A stretch of DNA of 64,000 nt from an uncultured Flavobacteriaceae bacterium (GCA_943787295.1 CALSLW010000001.1:186001-250000), one strand, 5' to 3'. Positions 48,976 through 59,289 are shown, counted from the first letter of the stretch. The notes: a model not told the origin generated them from the sequence alone. Numbers and translations are program-made.

Positions 48976-50022
48976 TTAATTTCTTTTGGCTCTACGGTCT
49001 CTTTTTTTATTGGCTTTTTCTGCCTTTTTTGCTCCTTTTTTAAAGGATTTTTCTTCTTTACGCAAGGCTTTTTCTTCTGCTTTTTTTGCGGGATCTATAT
49101 CGCGGTGAAAGTCTAAGCGATAAGAAGCTCCTGCGTTAATGAAAAACAGTGAAGGAGTATCTTTTGTATTCGCTCCTATGGTCGCTTCGAGTTGAATGTC
49201 ATCTGTCAACAAATAAGCTGCTCCTGTTCTAAAGATTTGATCTTTATATCGTTCACTAGAATAGCCTTGTGTCTCTAAATAAACAGACCATAAGGGGTTG
49301 ATGGTGTGGGTTAGGGTTAGGATGTAATTCGTATCTGGAAAATCTGTTAAAATGCGATTGTAGGTAAAATTAGTCACAAAAACCCAAGTACCTAAAAAGT
49401 GGGATTGTGTGGCTAATGTTGCCCTACCGCTTACAAGGGGTTCATCTTCTGGCCCACGGCCCAAATTTCCATAAAAAATAGGATTGCTAAGGTTCCCAAA
49501 AACATCTCCATAAGGGTAAGGATTGTCATTTTTTAAGATAGCATTTGCCCCTAGGGTGAGAGATACAGCAGGGATTAAATCCCGTAACTTAAATCCGTTA
49601 TTTGCTTTCCAACTGTAAACATTGATTTCTTGTTCCTTTTTATAGGGATCATATACCAAGTATTTTACGCCTAAAAAGTTCTGCAAAAAACCTTCTCTTT
49701 TATATACTGTTTCAGGTAAGGCAAGACGATTGGTCAAATCATCGAATTGATAAACCCCTTCAAAAGTGAGTTCAAGTTGCTCTTTTAAAAACCCATAACG
49801 TAAAGAGAAAAAACCTATTTTCCCATTGACTTTAGAGTTGTTGTAGCTTTTGTGTTTATAGCTTCTGTATTCTGCTCCAGCCTCAAACTGTATCACCCTT
49901 GTTCCAACAGAAAATGCTCCAATAGATGCTCCTGGTCGATTAGAATTAATTTGGTCGGTGTATTGTGCGCTAAGAAGATAAGAACAGCTGCTAAAAAAAA
50001 GGAAAAAGTACAGTTGGCGCAT
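48976..50022 (-). CDS. Outer-membrane transporter-like beta-barrel (phenol-degradation OMP type)
   Basis: This 348-residue secreted protein is read from the ATG at 50022, giving the signal MRQLYFFLFFSSCSYLLSAQ. The mature part begins YTDQINSNRPGASIGAFSVG, typical of the outer-membrane family related to the meta-pathway phenol degradation protein. It then consists of paired strands to about residue 305, followed by a lysine-rich tail (KRDRRAKRN) that probably stays in the periplasm. Substrate unknown. It heads the operon with the GNAT gene and mnmE. Confidence 0.75.
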   Translation of the reverse strand: MRQLYFFLFFSSCSYLLSAQYTDQINSNRPGASIGAFSVGTRVIQFEAGAEYRSYKHKSYNNSKVNGKIGFFSLRYGFLKEQLELTFEGVYQFDDLTNRLALPETVYKREGFLQNFLGVKYLVYDPYKKEQEINVYSWKANNGFKLRDLIPAVSLTLGANAILKNDNPYPYGDVFGNLSNPIFYGNLGRGPEDEPLVSGRATLATQSHFLGTWVFVTNFTYNRILTDFPDTNYILTLTHTINPLWSVYLETQGYSSERYKDQIFRTGAAYLLTDDIQLEATIGANTKDTPSLFFINAGASYRLDFHRDIDPAKKAEEKALRKEEKSFKKGAKKAEKANKKRDRRAKRN

Positions 50023-50141
50023 GAAATTCAATTTAAAGCAAGATAGGTGTATTTTAAAAAATATGCTAACGAAAAAGGAGCAGGGAGGGGATTTTATCGT
50101 TTATTATTTTAATTTTAAACCATATTACATATTACATCCCT

Positions 50142-50351
50142 ATGTTATCTAGTATCTTCTTAGTTCTATTGTTGATTTTGATTCTTTTTAGACGTCAAAT
50201 TTTAGCGGGTTTGTTGTTCTTCTTTATGGGAAAATTAGCCAAAAAAATGCAAGAGCAAACCCAAGATGCACCTAAGAAAAAAGAATCAAAACCGAAGCAA
50301 AAACCTTCAGAAAAAATGGGGGAGTATATTGATTATGAAGAAATTGAATAG
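50142..50351 (+). CDS. DUF4834 family small membrane protein
   Basis: This 69-residue protein has one N-terminal membrane helix (SSIFLVLLLILILF), a short loop and a Lys/Glu-rich tail. DUF4834 proteins are small, restricted to Bacteroidetes and uncharacterised. Its last 17 bases overlap the yfhO-like gene, so the two are translationally coupled. Confidence 0.75.
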   Translation: MLSSIFLVLLLILILFRRQILAGLLFFFMGKLAKKMQEQTQDAPKKKESKPKQKPSEKMGEYIDYEEIE

Positions 50352-52764
50352 TTTTTTTGACCTTAAATCCTTAAGTGTTCATTTAGGGATTGGGCTTTTG
50401 TTTATCCTGTTATCCTTAGCCATGTTCTATCCTTTATTGCAGGGGAAACAACTTTTTCAATCTGATACTGCGCAATACAGTGGGATGGCGAGACAGTTAC
50501 AAGAAAGTCGTGAGAAAAGCGGGGAAGAGTTATATTGGATCGATAACGCCTTTGGCGGAATGCCTACCTATCAATTAGGGGCAAAATATCCCTATGATGT
50601 TTTAACCCCTTTGCACAAAGTTGTGCGCCTTTTGCCGCATCCTTCTTATTTGCTTTTTCTTTATTTTCTCGGGGCATATGTTTTCTTGTTGAGTATTGGT
50701 CAGCCAAAAAAATATGCTGTTTTAGGTGCATTAGCCTATGGTTTGTCGACTTATTTATTGATTATTATCCAGGTGGGACATAATACCAAAGCGCAAGCCC
50801 TAGGGTATCTGCCCTTTGTCTTTGCAGCGGTGCATTATATTTTTTCAAAAAAATCTTTGTGGGGAATTGTTTTTGGTGGCCTAGCCATGGCATTACAAAT
50901 TAGGGCGAATCACTACCAAATGACCTATTATATGTTGCTCTTAATGGTATTGTATGTTGGATTTCAAGCATGGCAGTTTTACCAAGCTAGAAAGCTTAAG
51001 CCTTTTTTACAAAGTACTATAAGATTGACTCTAGCTGGGGTATTAGCCATCGCATTGAACGCTACTGCACTTTTAGCCACCTCTGAATATACCCAATTTA
51101 GCACCCGTGGAAAAAGTGAATTGACACAGGATGCGAGTGGACTTCCGCTTGAAAAAAGATCTGGGCTATCTTATGACTACATTACCCAATACAGTTATGG
51201 AATATTTGAGAGTTTTAACCTTATAGTTCCCAGAATCCAAGGGGGAGGTTCCGGTGAAGATTTAGGATCCTCTTCTGCGATTTATAAGGATTTAATCCAA
51301 AGGGGCGCCTCAAGGCAACAAGCAACTCAGTTTGCAGCGAATGTGCCAACTTATTGGGGTGATCAACCTATACTTGAAGCTCCGGCCTATATTGGAATAG
51401 TTATTGTCTTTTTAGCAGTATTAGCACTTTTCTTTCCCTTAACCATGATAAAGAAGTGGCTTTGTGCTGGCATTGTCCTTTCCCTTTTGCTTTCTTGGGG
51501 AAAAAACTTTGATTTCCTCACCCGTTTATTTATCAATAATTTCCCTTTATATTCAAAGTTTAGAGCGGTTTCTTCTATCCAAGTAATATTAGAATTTTGT
51601 TTTCCCATTTTGGCCATTTTAGGTCTAAAGGCTTTTTTTGATCAACCAAAAGCAGCCGCTAAAAATGCATTAAAAAAGACGTTCTATATATTTGGAGGAG
51701 TCTTGCTTTCATTGTATTTAGCACAAGGAGTGTTGTCTTTTCAAGGCCCAAATGATAGTTATTACAGTAATGTTTTTGGCCCGCAGCTTATGCAGATGGT
51801 TTTTGAGGCACGAAAAGATATTTACACTGCAGATCTAATTAGAGCCATTGTTTTTGTGCTTTTAGTGGCAGGAATGCTCTATGCTTTCCTTTTTGATAAA
51901 TTGCGCAAACAAATGGCGTTTATCGGGATTGGGTTGTTATTGTTTATTGACCTATTGCAGATTTCAAATCGCTATTTAGACCGAGATTTATTTGTCTCTC
52001 CCAGCCGAGTAAAGCGTGCTTTTGTTTCAACATCCCAGGATCGGGCTATTTTAAATGATCAAGGGTATTTTCGTGTTTACGAACCTTCTTTGGGCTTACA
52101 AGGAGCAAGAACAGCTTATTTTCACAATGCAATAGGGGGATATCACGGAGCAAAACCTAGGCGTTTCGAAGAATTAATCGATTTGTTTCAGCAAAAACAA
52201 CACGAGCCTATTCTCAATATTTTAAATGTTAAATACATTTTATACGACAACCAAGAAGGCGAACCACAAGTATTAGAAAACCCAGCAAATCTAGGTGCTG
52301 CATGGTTGGTGAGTTCCCTTTCGCCCAAGGCTAATGCTGACGAAGTTTATCAAGCGATGACAACTACAGATTTTGTTTCAACCGCAATTGTTGAAGGGGA
52401 GAATTTATCACTTCCGTTATCTTTTGTAAAAGATAGTTTAGCGCGTATCGACTTAGTAGAAAATGCACCCAATGAAAAAATCTATGCCTTTAAATCGAGT
52501 CAAGCAGCCTTTGCGGTCTTTTCAGAGATGTACTATGAAAAAGGTTGGATCGCAACTATCGATGATCAAGAAAGTGAAATTCATGCAGTTAATTATGTTT
52601 TGCGCGGCCTAGAAATCCCTGCTGGGGAGCACCGTATTCGTTTTACTTTTACCCCAAAAGTTGTTGCCACAGGAAGTGGAATCCAACTTGTAGCAATTGT
52701 TTTATTATTGCTTTTGATAGCAGGAAGTGTTTGGCAAAGTTTAACACAAAAACAGCAAGGATAA
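50335..52764 (+). CDS. YfhO family membrane protein
   Basis: This 809-residue protein is read from the ATG at 50335, where it overlaps the DUF4834 stop by 17 bases. It has at least ten membrane helices (from residue 17 to about 530) and a large C-terminal soluble domain ending with a final helix at about 790. YfhO proteins belong to the GT-C glycosyltransferase superfamily and are thought to transfer sugars onto lipid or cell-wall polymers. The following flippase gene starts at the base after its stop, which supports a role in polysaccharide or lipid-linked sugar export. Confidence 0.9.
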   Translation: MKKLNSFFDLKSLSVHLGIGLLFILLSLAMFYPLLQGKQLFQSDTAQYSGMARQLQESREKSGEELYWIDNAFGGMPTYQLGAKYPYDVLTPLHKVVRLLPHPSYLLFLYFLGAYVFLLSIGQPKKYAVLGALAYGLSTYLLIIIQVGHNTKAQALGYLPFVFAAVHYIFSKKSLWGIVFGGLAMALQIRANHYQMTYYMLLLMVLYVGFQAWQFYQARKLKPFLQSTIRLTLAGVLAIALNATALLATSEYTQFSTRGKSELTQDASGLPLEKRSGLSYDYITQYSYGIFESFNLIVPRIQGGGSGEDLGSSSAIYKDLIQRGASRQQATQFAANVPTYWGDQPILEAPAYIGIVIVFLAVLALFFPLTMIKKWLCAGIVLSLLLSWGKNFDFLTRLFINNFPLYSKFRAVSSIQVILEFCFPILAILGLKAFFDQPKAAAKNALKKTFYIFGGVLLSLYLAQGVLSFQGPNDSYYSNVFGPQLMQMVFEARKDIYTADLIRAIVFVLLVAGMLYAFLFDKLRKQMAFIGIGLLLFIDLLQISNRYLDRDLFVSPSRVKRAFVSTSQDRAILNDQGYFRVYEPSLGLQGARTAYFHNAIGGYHGAKPRRFEELIDLFQQKQHEPILNILNVKYILYDNQEGEPQVLENPANLGAAWLVSSLSPKANADEVYQAMTTTDFVSTAIVEGENLSLPLSFVKDSLARIDLVENAPNEKIYAFKSSQAAFAVFSEMYYEKGWIATIDDQESEIHAVNYVLRGLEIPAGEHRIRFTFTPKVVATGSGIQLVAIVLLLLLIAGSVWQSLTQKQQG

Positions 52765-54252
52765 ATGGGCGTGGTAGCAAAACAGTCTTTTTATAATATT
52801 CTAAGTGTAATACTTGCTTTTGGGATTGGCGCGATCAATACAATTGTTTTTTATCCCAGAGCGATGGGAGAGGAGTTGTACGGGATTGTAGTGATATTAT
52901 TAGCACAGTCAAATATATTACAGCCCATTTTCTCTTATGGGGTACAGCACACGATTATAAAGTATTTTTCTGCTGCACCTTCGCAAAAGGAACAAGATAA
53001 ATTATTGCTTTTTTCCCTCTTGATTCCCCTTGTATTTATCTTACCAACGGCTGTTTTATTCTTTGCAAATTACACTGAAATAGCCGCATATCTTTCTACT
53101 AAGAATCCAGAGATTGCTCAGTTTATTTATTTGATCTTTCTCATTGCAGTTTCTACGGCCTATTTTGAGATATTTTACAACTGGGCCCGAGTGCAAAAAC
53201 AAACGGTTGTTGGAAATTTTTTAAAAGAGGTATACCAAAGGGTTTTAATCACACTTCTCTTACTTGCCTACCTGTTGAACTGGATTGATTTTAGCGCCTT
53301 TATCAATGCTTTAATTGTAGGCTATTACTTGCGTTTAGCAGTTATAATGAGCTATAGTTTATGGTTGTATACGCCCAAAATTCACTTCTCTTTTCCCGCT
53401 AATACCCGACAGCTTCTAACCTATAGTACTTTAATCTTTCTTTCCGCCTTTGGCGCGAGTGTGATTATTGATATAGACGCGAGCATGCTGGGGAAGTTAG
53501 TAGAAGATCGCTATGTAGCTTATTACCGTGTTGCCATTTTTATCGCAGCGATTATCGATGCACCTGTAAGGGCAATGTTGCAGATTGTTAGCCCATTGGT
53601 CTCAGAGGCGATTAATGCTAATAAACAGGAAGAACTGAAATCCTTGTTGTCAAAAAGCGGAACAAATCTTTTGTTGGTTTCAGGGTTGTTTTTTGTGCTG
53701 ATCAATGCGAATATCAATGATCTATATGACTTTATCTATTTCTTGAGTGGTAAAGATGGCTTTGTGGTAGCTATTCCAGTGGTGTTGTATATATCGATTA
53801 CTAAAATCATTACCGCAGCAACTGGTTGTACAAACAATATCATCAACAACTCCAAGTATTATTATTTTGTCCCGTTTTTATCAATCGGTTCTGCTATAGC
53901 GGTGGTGTTTTTAAACCTTCACTTTATTGAGCAGTTGGGCTTTATCGGGGCAGCTTTTGCTACCTTAATTGTGATTACTGCCTTTAATATTATCAAAGTA
54001 CTTATTGTGGGGATGACCTTTAAAATCACCCCATTTAGTAAGCAAACCCTTTACCTCGTATTATTGATTTTAGGGCATTATTATCTCTTTTCCTCACTTG
54101 ATTTTCCCTTTAGTGCTTTTGTCAACCTATTGCTTAAATCAAGTTTAATTTGTGGAAGTTATCTCGCATTTTGTGTGGGATTAAAGATTTCTCCAACCAT
54201 TAATGATTTATTAGCGACTGCTTATAAAAAATTAAGGTCTATCCTTGGGTAG
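52765..54252 (+). CDS. Wzx-like lipopolysaccharide/O-antigen flippase
   Basis: This 495-residue membrane protein has about twelve helices of the MVF/MATE superfamily (polysaccharide biosynthesis C-terminal type). It probably translocates undecaprenyl-linked sugars across the inner membrane. A FSAFGASVIIDIDASMLGKL helix is characteristic. It abuts the YfhO gene and probably acts on the same carrier. Its 3' end contains the hairpin that terminates the convergent uvrA. Confidence 0.85.
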   Translation: MGVVAKQSFYNILSVILAFGIGAINTIVFYPRAMGEELYGIVVILLAQSNILQPIFSYGVQHTIIKYFSAAPSQKEQDKLLLFSLLIPLVFILPTAVLFFANYTEIAAYLSTKNPEIAQFIYLIFLIAVSTAYFEIFYNWARVQKQTVVGNFLKEVYQRVLITLLLLAYLLNWIDFSAFINALIVGYYLRLAVIMSYSLWLYTPKIHFSFPANTRQLLTYSTLIFLSAFGASVIIDIDASMLGKLVEDRYVAYYRVAIFIAAIIDAPVRAMLQIVSPLVSEAINANKQEELKSLLSKSGTNLLLVSGLFFVLINANINDLYDFIYFLSGKDGFVVAIPVVLYISITKIITAATGCTNNIINNSKYYYFVPFLSIGSAIAVVFLNLHFIEQLGFIGAAFATLIVITAFNIIKVLIVGMTFKITPFSKQTLYLVLLILGHYYLFSSLDFPFSAFVNLLLKSSLICGSYLAFCVGLKISPTINDLLATAYKKLRSILG

Positions 54253-54263
54253 ATAGACCTTAA
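54226..54263 (-). terminator. uvrA terminator within the 3' end of the flippase gene
   Basis: The perfect 12-base arms TTAAGGTCTATC (54232-54243) and GATAGACCTTAA (54252-54263) are followed on the minus strand by a T-run (54231-54226). The hairpin lacks a T-run in the plus direction. It lies about 96 bases past the uvrA stop and overlaps the last flippase codons. Confidence 0.75.
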
Positions 54264-54358
54264 CCAAACAAAATCATAGAAACCAAAATAATTCAATTAT
54301 GAAATCAAATCATTTCGATATTAACAAGTATTGTGCCAAAAAATTAAACAACTAATAA

Positions 54359-57145
54359 CTAGCCTTTTAGCTTTTCCTTCAAGTATTGACCTGTAAAAGA
54401 AGTCTTGATTTTTGCAATTTCTTCTGGTGTACCTTCTCCTATCAAAGTCCCTCCTTTGTCTCCACCTTCTGGTCCTAGATCGATGACGTGATCTGCACAT
54501 TTGATCAAATCCATATTGTGTTCAACCACTAAAAGTGAATGCCCTTTATCAAGCAAGGCATCAAAAGAGGTGAGGAGTTTTTTAATATCGTGAAAATGAA
54601 GTCCTGTAGTGGGTTCATCAAATATGAATAGGATTTTATCTTTTTGCTCTCCCTTGCCAATAAACGAAGCCAGTTTGATCCTTTGTGCCTCTCCACCTGA
54701 TAAGGTAGCAGAAGATTGCCCTAAGGTAACATAGCCTAATCCCACCTGTTGAAGGGCATTGAGTTTTTTAGCTAGTTTATTCTGTTTGTTTTCACTAAAG
54801 AACGTTATGGCGTCGTCAACAGTCATGTCTAAGACCATGTCAATAGACTTGTCCTCAAAAAGAATTTCCCTGACTTCTTTTTTAAAGCGTTTGCCCTTAC
54901 AGTGTTCGCATTCAAGGACAACATCTGCCATAAATTGCATTTCGATGGTCACGGTTCCTTCTCCTTTACAAGCATCGCAGCGTCCACCATCTACATTAAA
55001 AGAGAAGTGCTTCGGCAAGAAGTTTCTGACCTTACTTAATGCTTGTTTTGAGAACAAGGCTCTAATGTCGTCATAGGCCTTGATATAAGTAACGGGATTA
55101 GATCTTGAGGATCTACCGATAGGGTTTTGATCAATGTATTCTATGTGTTTTATGGAAGAAAAGTCTCCCTCTAAGCCATTAAATTGCCCAGGTTTTTCCA
55201 CAAATATATCTAAGTGTCTCTGCAACGCAGGGTAAAGAATCTTTTTGACAAGCGTACTTTTCCCACTTCCAGATACCCCTGTTACAACAGTAAAGGTGTT
55301 AAGGGGGATATTGACATCAATGTTTTTTAAATTGTTTTCTCTTGCCCCAATTATAAGAATCGAATCTTTACTTTTGCGACGCTTTTTTGGAACCTTGATC
55401 GCTTTTGTTCCATTAAGATATTCGGCGGTTAAGGTGTCTTGTTTAATGATCTCTTTAAAGCTGCCTTGCCCTACAACATTTCCTCCTAAGCTTCCTGCTT
55501 CTGGACCGATGTCAATAATGGCGTCTGCAGCACGCATAATATCTTCGTCGTGTTCTACAACAATCACTGTATTGCCTAATGCCTTGAGTTGTTTTAAAAT
55601 ATTGATCAAACGTTCATTGTCTCGGGAATGTAAGCCAATGCTGGGTTCGTCCAAAATATACATTGATCCCACTAAGCTACTTCCCAAGGAAGTTGCTAAA
55701 TTAATGCGTTGTGATTCTCCACCAGAAAGGGTATTTGACTTCCTGTTTAAAGTTAGATATCCCAAGCCTACATTTTGCATAAAGGACAATCTAGAATTGA
55801 TTTCTATCAATAAACGACTTGCAATAGCTTCTTGTTGTGGGGTAAAGCTAGCTTTAGCAAAAAAGTCGGCTAGCTCATCTAAGGAAAGACACATAAGATC
55901 AGGAAGACTTTTGCCATTGATTTTTACATAAGCGGTCTCTGGACGTAAACGGGTACCATTACAACTATCGCATTTTGTTTTTCCGCGATAGCGCGATAAC
56001 AAAACCCGATTTTGAATTTTGTAATTTTTTGCCTCTAGCTTTTTAAAGAATTTATTGAGCCCTGCAAAATAGGAATTGCCTTTCCACAATAATTCTTTTT
56101 GTTCTTGGGTGAGCTCAAAATAAGGTTTGTGAAGAGGGAAGTCAAAGTGGTAGGCATTATTAACTAGGTCTGAATAGTATTTTTTAAACCCACTTCCGCG
56201 CCATGGCGCTATAGCTTCTTCATAAACCGACAATCCATTGTTAGGGATGACTAGTTCTGGATCGATACCAATAATGTCTCCATATCCCTCGCATTTTTGA
56301 CATGCTCCATAAGGATTATTAAAGCTAAAAAGGTGAACGTTAGGCTCGAGAAAAACCATCCCATCAGCTTCAAATTTATTGGAAAAAGCAGTGCGTTCTT
56401 CGGTTGAAAGATTTAAGACTTCGCATTGTCCATCCCCTTCAAAAAAGGCGACATCAACTGCGTCAGACAGCCTGTTCTTAAAGTCTTCATCCTCTTGACG
56501 AACAATCACTCTGTCGACAATTAATTCAAACTTTTTGGGAATTTTCCCATCTAAATCATCAAGGCGTTGCATCCCTTTATCTGTGTAGATACGGGCATAA
56601 CCTTGCTGAATAAGAATGTCAATTTGTTCCTTTGGACTCCTCTTTTGTTTGTTTTGCGGCGTGGTTAAAAGTAAGAATTTACTGCCTTCATCTTGCCGAA
56701 TTAAAAAATCAACTACATCGCTAACTGTATCCTTTTTAACTTTTGTTTTCGAACTAGGAGAGTAGGTTTCACCGATTCTAGCATAGAGCAGTTTGAGATA
56801 ATCATAGATCTCTGTTTTAGTGCCAACGGTCGAGCGTGGATTGCTTGAATTGACTTTTTGTTCAACAGCAATGGCAGGAGCTATCCCCTTGATTTGATCA
56901 ACTTTTGGCTTGTTTAAGCGCCCCATAAATTGACGTGCATAGGAGGAGAGACTTTCGACATAGCGACGTTGCCCTTCTGCATACAAGGTGTCAAATGCTA
57001 GTGATGATTTTCCCGATCCAGAGAGTCCGGTAATGACCGTTAAAGTATTTCGCTTAATGGCTACATCAATGTTCTTGAGGTTGTGGAGTTTTGCTCCAAT
57101 TATGATGATGTTCTCTTTAGGCGATAATTGGTTGATCTCTTTCAT
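54359..57145 (-). CDS. uvrA: Excinuclease ABC subunit UvrA
   Basis: This 928-residue ATPase locates DNA damage with UvrB. The start is the ATG at 57145 ([14 protein letters not shown]); a longer open frame to 57286 is unsupported. There are two ABC modules. The first Walker A is [16 protein letters not shown] and the second is [10 protein letters not shown]; the signatures are LSGGESQRI and LSGGEAQRI. Zinc fingers (CQKC...; [16 protein letters not shown] and CEHCKGKRF) are conserved. The length is standard. It is divergent from the sigma-factor gene. Confidence 0.97.
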   Translation of the reverse strand: MKEINQLSPKENIIIIGAKLHNLKNIDVAIKRNTLTVITGLSGSGKSSLAFDTLYAEGQRRYVESLSSYARQFMGRLNKPKVDQIKGIAPAIAVEQKVNSSNPRSTVGTKTEIYDYLKLLYARIGETYSPSSKTKVKKDTVSDVVDFLIRQDEGSKFLLLTTPQNKQKRSPKEQIDILIQQGYARIYTDKGMQRLDDLDGKIPKKFELIVDRVIVRQEDEDFKNRLSDAVDVAFFEGDGQCEVLNLSTEERTAFSNKFEADGMVFLEPNVHLFSFNNPYGACQKCEGYGDIIGIDPELVIPNNGLSVYEEAIAPWRGSGFKKYYSDLVNNAYHFDFPLHKPYFELTQEQKELLWKGNSYFAGLNKFFKKLEAKNYKIQNRVLLSRYRGKTKCDSCNGTRLRPETAYVKINGKSLPDLMCLSLDELADFFAKASFTPQQEAIASRLLIEINSRLSFMQNVGLGYLTLNRKSNTLSGGESQRINLATSLGSSLVGSMYILDEPSIGLHSRDNERLINILKQLKALGNTVIVVEHDEDIMRAADAIIDIGPEAGSLGGNVVGQGSFKEIIKQDTLTAEYLNGTKAIKVPKKRRKSKDSILIIGARENNLKNIDVNIPLNTFTVVTGVSGSGKSTLVKKILYPALQRHLDIFVEKPGQFNGLEGDFSSIKHIEYIDQNPIGRSSRSNPVTYIKAYDDIRALFSKQALSKVRNFLPKHFSFNVDGGRCDACKGEGTVTIEMQFMADVVLECEHCKGKRFKKEVREILFEDKSIDMVLDMTVDDAITFFSENKQNKLAKKLNALQQVGLGYVTLGQSSATLSGGEAQRIKLASFIGKGEQKDKILFIFDEPTTGLHFHDIKKLLTSFDALLDKGHSLLVVEHNMDLIKCADHVIDLGPEGGDKGGTLIGEGTPEEIAKIKTSFTGQYLKEKLKG

Positions 57146-57225
57146 AGAAAAAATAGAAGCTATAAATATACGATATATCCTTTCCAAGGAAATCAAAATT
57201 TCCTTTTTTGAACAATAATTTATCA

Positions 57226-57258
57226 ATTGAAGAGTTATCAATTTTTTTTCTATATTTG
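57226..57258 (+). promoter_or_regulatory. Promoter of the sigma-factor gene
   Basis: ATTG (57226-57229), a 21-base spacer and TATATTTG (57251-57258) give a good Bacteroidetes promoter. Transcription should begin near 57262, leaving a leader of about 80 bases. Confidence 0.6.
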
Positions 57259-57342
57259 TAATAATAAAAGCAGCACGCCTATACATAATTTTACTTTAAA
57301 CGTTTTATCGATTATAACTCACCTCACCGGGTTTAAAGTAAT

Positions 57343-57939
57343 ATGTATATGGAAAATAGACTTCAACATCAAGACGACGCTGCTTTAGTTCAAGACTACA
57401 TCAACGGGAATGAAAGAGCGCTAGAAATGTTAATCATTCGTCATAAATTGAAAATTTACAATTTCATCTATTCTAAGGTATTTGACCGTGATACCGCCGA
57501 AGACATCTTTCAAGAAACCTTTATTAAAGTAATCAAAACGCTTAAACGTGGTGTTTACAGCGAAGAGGGAAAGTTCATGCCATGGGTAATGCGTATTGCA
57601 CATAATCTTGTGATTGATTTTTTCAGAAAAAACAATCGTATTCCTATTTTCGACAATAGCGATGAGTTTGATATTTTTCAATTAATTGGCGATGGCAACC
57701 CCACTGCAGAAAGATCCATGATTGAAGAACAAGTGGTGGAAGATTTACAAAAATTGATTGTAGAATTACCCGATGAACAAAAAGACGTTTTAACCATGCG
57801 TCTTTACAAAGACATGAGCTTTAAAGAAATTGCAGAGTCTACAGGGGTTAGCATTAATACCGCATTAGGTAGAATGCGCTATGCGATTATTAATTTGCGA
57901 AAGTTGATTGAAGAAAATCAGATAATTTTATCGGCCTAG
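57343..57939 (+). CDS. RNA polymerase sigma factor, ECF type
   Basis: This 198-residue sigma-70-family factor has region 2 (about 12-95, with IYNFIYSKVFDRDTAEDIFQ and the -10-recognition helix WVMRIAHNLVIDFFRK) and region 4 (about 130-185, with a helix-turn-helix EIAESTGVSINTALGRMRYA). It lacks regions 1 and 3, as expected for an extracytoplasmic-function factor. No cognate anti-sigma factor gene of the classical membrane type follows; a 47-residue protein does. The initiator may be ATG 57343 or 57349. Confidence 0.93.
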   Translation: MYMENRLQHQDDAALVQDYINGNERALEMLIIRHKLKIYNFIYSKVFDRDTAEDIFQETFIKVIKTLKRGVYSEEGKFMPWVMRIAHNLVIDFFRKNNRIPIFDNSDEFDIFQLIGDGNPTAERSMIEEQVVEDLQKLIVELPDEQKDVLTMRLYKDMSFKEIAESTGVSINTALGRMRYAIINLRKLIEENQIILSA

Positions 57940-57986
57940 TATACTTTTTTTAAAAAGTAGTCGTTCTATTGATATAAAGTATATTA

Positions 57987-58130
57987 ATGGAAGAATTCTA
58001 CTCAAAAAAGCTTAAAACCACTTTAGGCCCTAGTGACTTAACCATCAAACGTATTCTGGCTTTTTCTAAAGCATTAGACTCCTCAAAAGTGAACATCGAG
58101 GAAGAAAACAAAGAAATAGAGAAAGAATAA
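57987..58130 (+). CDS. Small charged protein downstream of the sigma factor (47 aa)
   Basis: A 47-codon ORF with an ATG at 57987, 47 bases after the sigma-factor stop and ending five bases before the convergent nth stop. It encodes SKKLKTTLGPSDLTIKRILA, then a helix and an acidic tail rich in Glu/Lys. The sequence looks coding and is probably in the sigma-factor operon, so a regulatory partner is possible but not shown. No known domain. Confidence 0.65.
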   Translation: MEEFYSKKLKTTLGPSDLTIKRILAFSKALDSSKVNIEEENKEIEKE

Positions 58131-58134
58131 CTGT

Positions 58135-58791
58135 TTATTTTTTCTTTTTGTAATATTCATTCAGGACGCTTTTGCGTCCTATTTTTTTGGTGATAATATC
58201 TTTTTCAAGATTCCATCCTCTTGCAGGACTGTATTCTCTTCCGTACCAAATGATTTGTAAGTGTAAGTCGTTCCAAGTCTCTTCTGGGAACAATCGTTTT
58301 GCATCTCTTTCTGTTTGTACCACATTTTTACCATTAGTAAACCCCCAGCGATACATCAATCGATGAATATGAGTATCGACAGGGAAGGTTGGGATGTCAA
58401 AAGCTTGCGCCAATACAACTGCTGCAGTTTTATGTCCCACAGCAGGCAGCTCTTCTAGATCTTCATAGGTGCGGGGAACCTCACCATTGTGTTTTTCTAG
58501 AAGAATTTTTGATAAACCGTGGATGCCTTTGGATTTCATGGGAGATAAACCAACAGGACGAATAATATCTCGAATTTCTTCTACTGTTAGCTTGATCATT
58601 TCCTGCGGTGTCCTAGCTTTTGCAAAGAGGAGGGGAGTGATTTGGTTCACCCTTACATCAGTACTTTGTGCTGATAGTAAAACCGCAATTAAAAGGGTAT
58701 AGTAATCGTTATGGTCAAGGGGAATCGGAATTTCTGGGTAAAGATCTGCGAGTGTTGCGATGACATAATCAACTTTTTCCTGTTTGGTCAT
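58135..58791 (-). CDS. nth: Endonuclease III-like DNA glycosylase/AP lyase lacking Fe-S ligands
   Basis: This 218-residue HhH-GPD enzyme removes oxidised pyrimidines and nicks AP sites. The helix-hairpin-helix region is LEELPAVGHKTAAVVLAQAF with the catalytic Lys (about 121), and the catalytic Asp is in VDTHIHR (about 139). The C-terminal region that normally holds the four [4Fe-4S] cysteines (C-X6-C-X2-C-X5-C) instead reads YGREYSPARGWNLEKDIITK and contains no Cys. The enzyme therefore appears to lack the usual cluster. Confidence 0.93.
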   Translation of the reverse strand: MTKQEKVDYVIATLADLYPEIPIPLDHNDYYTLLIAVLLSAQSTDVRVNQITPLLFAKARTPQEMIKLTVEEIRDIIRPVGLSPMKSKGIHGLSKILLEKHNGEVPRTYEDLEELPAVGHKTAAVVLAQAFDIPTFPVDTHIHRLMYRWGFTNGKNVVQTERDAKRLFPEETWNDLHLQIIWYGREYSPARGWNLEKDIITKKIGRKSVLNEYYKKKK

Positions 58792-58833
58792 TTGTTCTTC
58801 TGTTTGTTTTGTAATTTAGAAAAAAAATAAGTT

Positions 58834-59289
58834 ATGAAACCATTACAAGTAGGGGATAAAGTTCCCGCTTTTTCTGTTTCTGATGATCGCGGAAATATCC
58901 AAAAATTAAGTGATTACAAAGGACAAAAATTAGTTGTTTTCTTTTACCCAAAAGCCAGTACACCAGGTTGTACTGCAGAGGCTTGTGATCTTAGAGATCA
59001 CTATAAAGAACTGCAAGATGCAGGCTATGCTCTCTTAGGGGTTAGCGCAGATAGTGAAAAACGCCAACGCAATTTCTCAGAAAAATATGATTTTCCTTTT
59101 CCTCTTTTAGCAGATGAAGACAAACAAGTCATTAACGCTTTTGGTGTTTGGGGACCAAAAAAGTTTATGGGACGTGAATACGACGGGATTCACCGTATGA
59201 CCTTTATCATAGATGAGAATGGGGTAGTGGAGCGAGTGATTGATAAGGTCAAGACCAAAGTGCACGCTGCACAGATTTTAGAGTCTTAA
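58834..59289 (+). CDS. bcp: Thioredoxin-dependent thiol peroxidase (peroxiredoxin Q)
   Basis: This 151-residue BCP/PrxQ peroxidase uses C46 (peroxidatic) and C51 (resolving) in TPGCTAEACDLRD. It has the characteristic PKASTPG and GVSADSEKRQRNF segments. It reduces hydroperoxides with electrons from thioredoxin. The gene is divergent from nth across 42 bases and is followed by 120 bases without a gene. Confidence 0.96.
   Translation: MKPLQVGDKVPAFSVSDDRGNIQKLSDYKGQKLVVFFYPKASTPGCTAEACDLRDHYKELQDAGYALLGVSADSEKRQRNFSEKYDFPFPLLADEDKQVINAFGVWGPKKFMGREYDGIHRMTFIIDENGVVERVIDKVKTKVHAAQILES

Noticed and set aside
57146-57286. N-terminal extension of uvrA by 47 codons
   Set aside because: Hydrophobic, non-family sequence that would overlap the divergent sigma-factor promoter; the ATG at 57145 gives the normal length.
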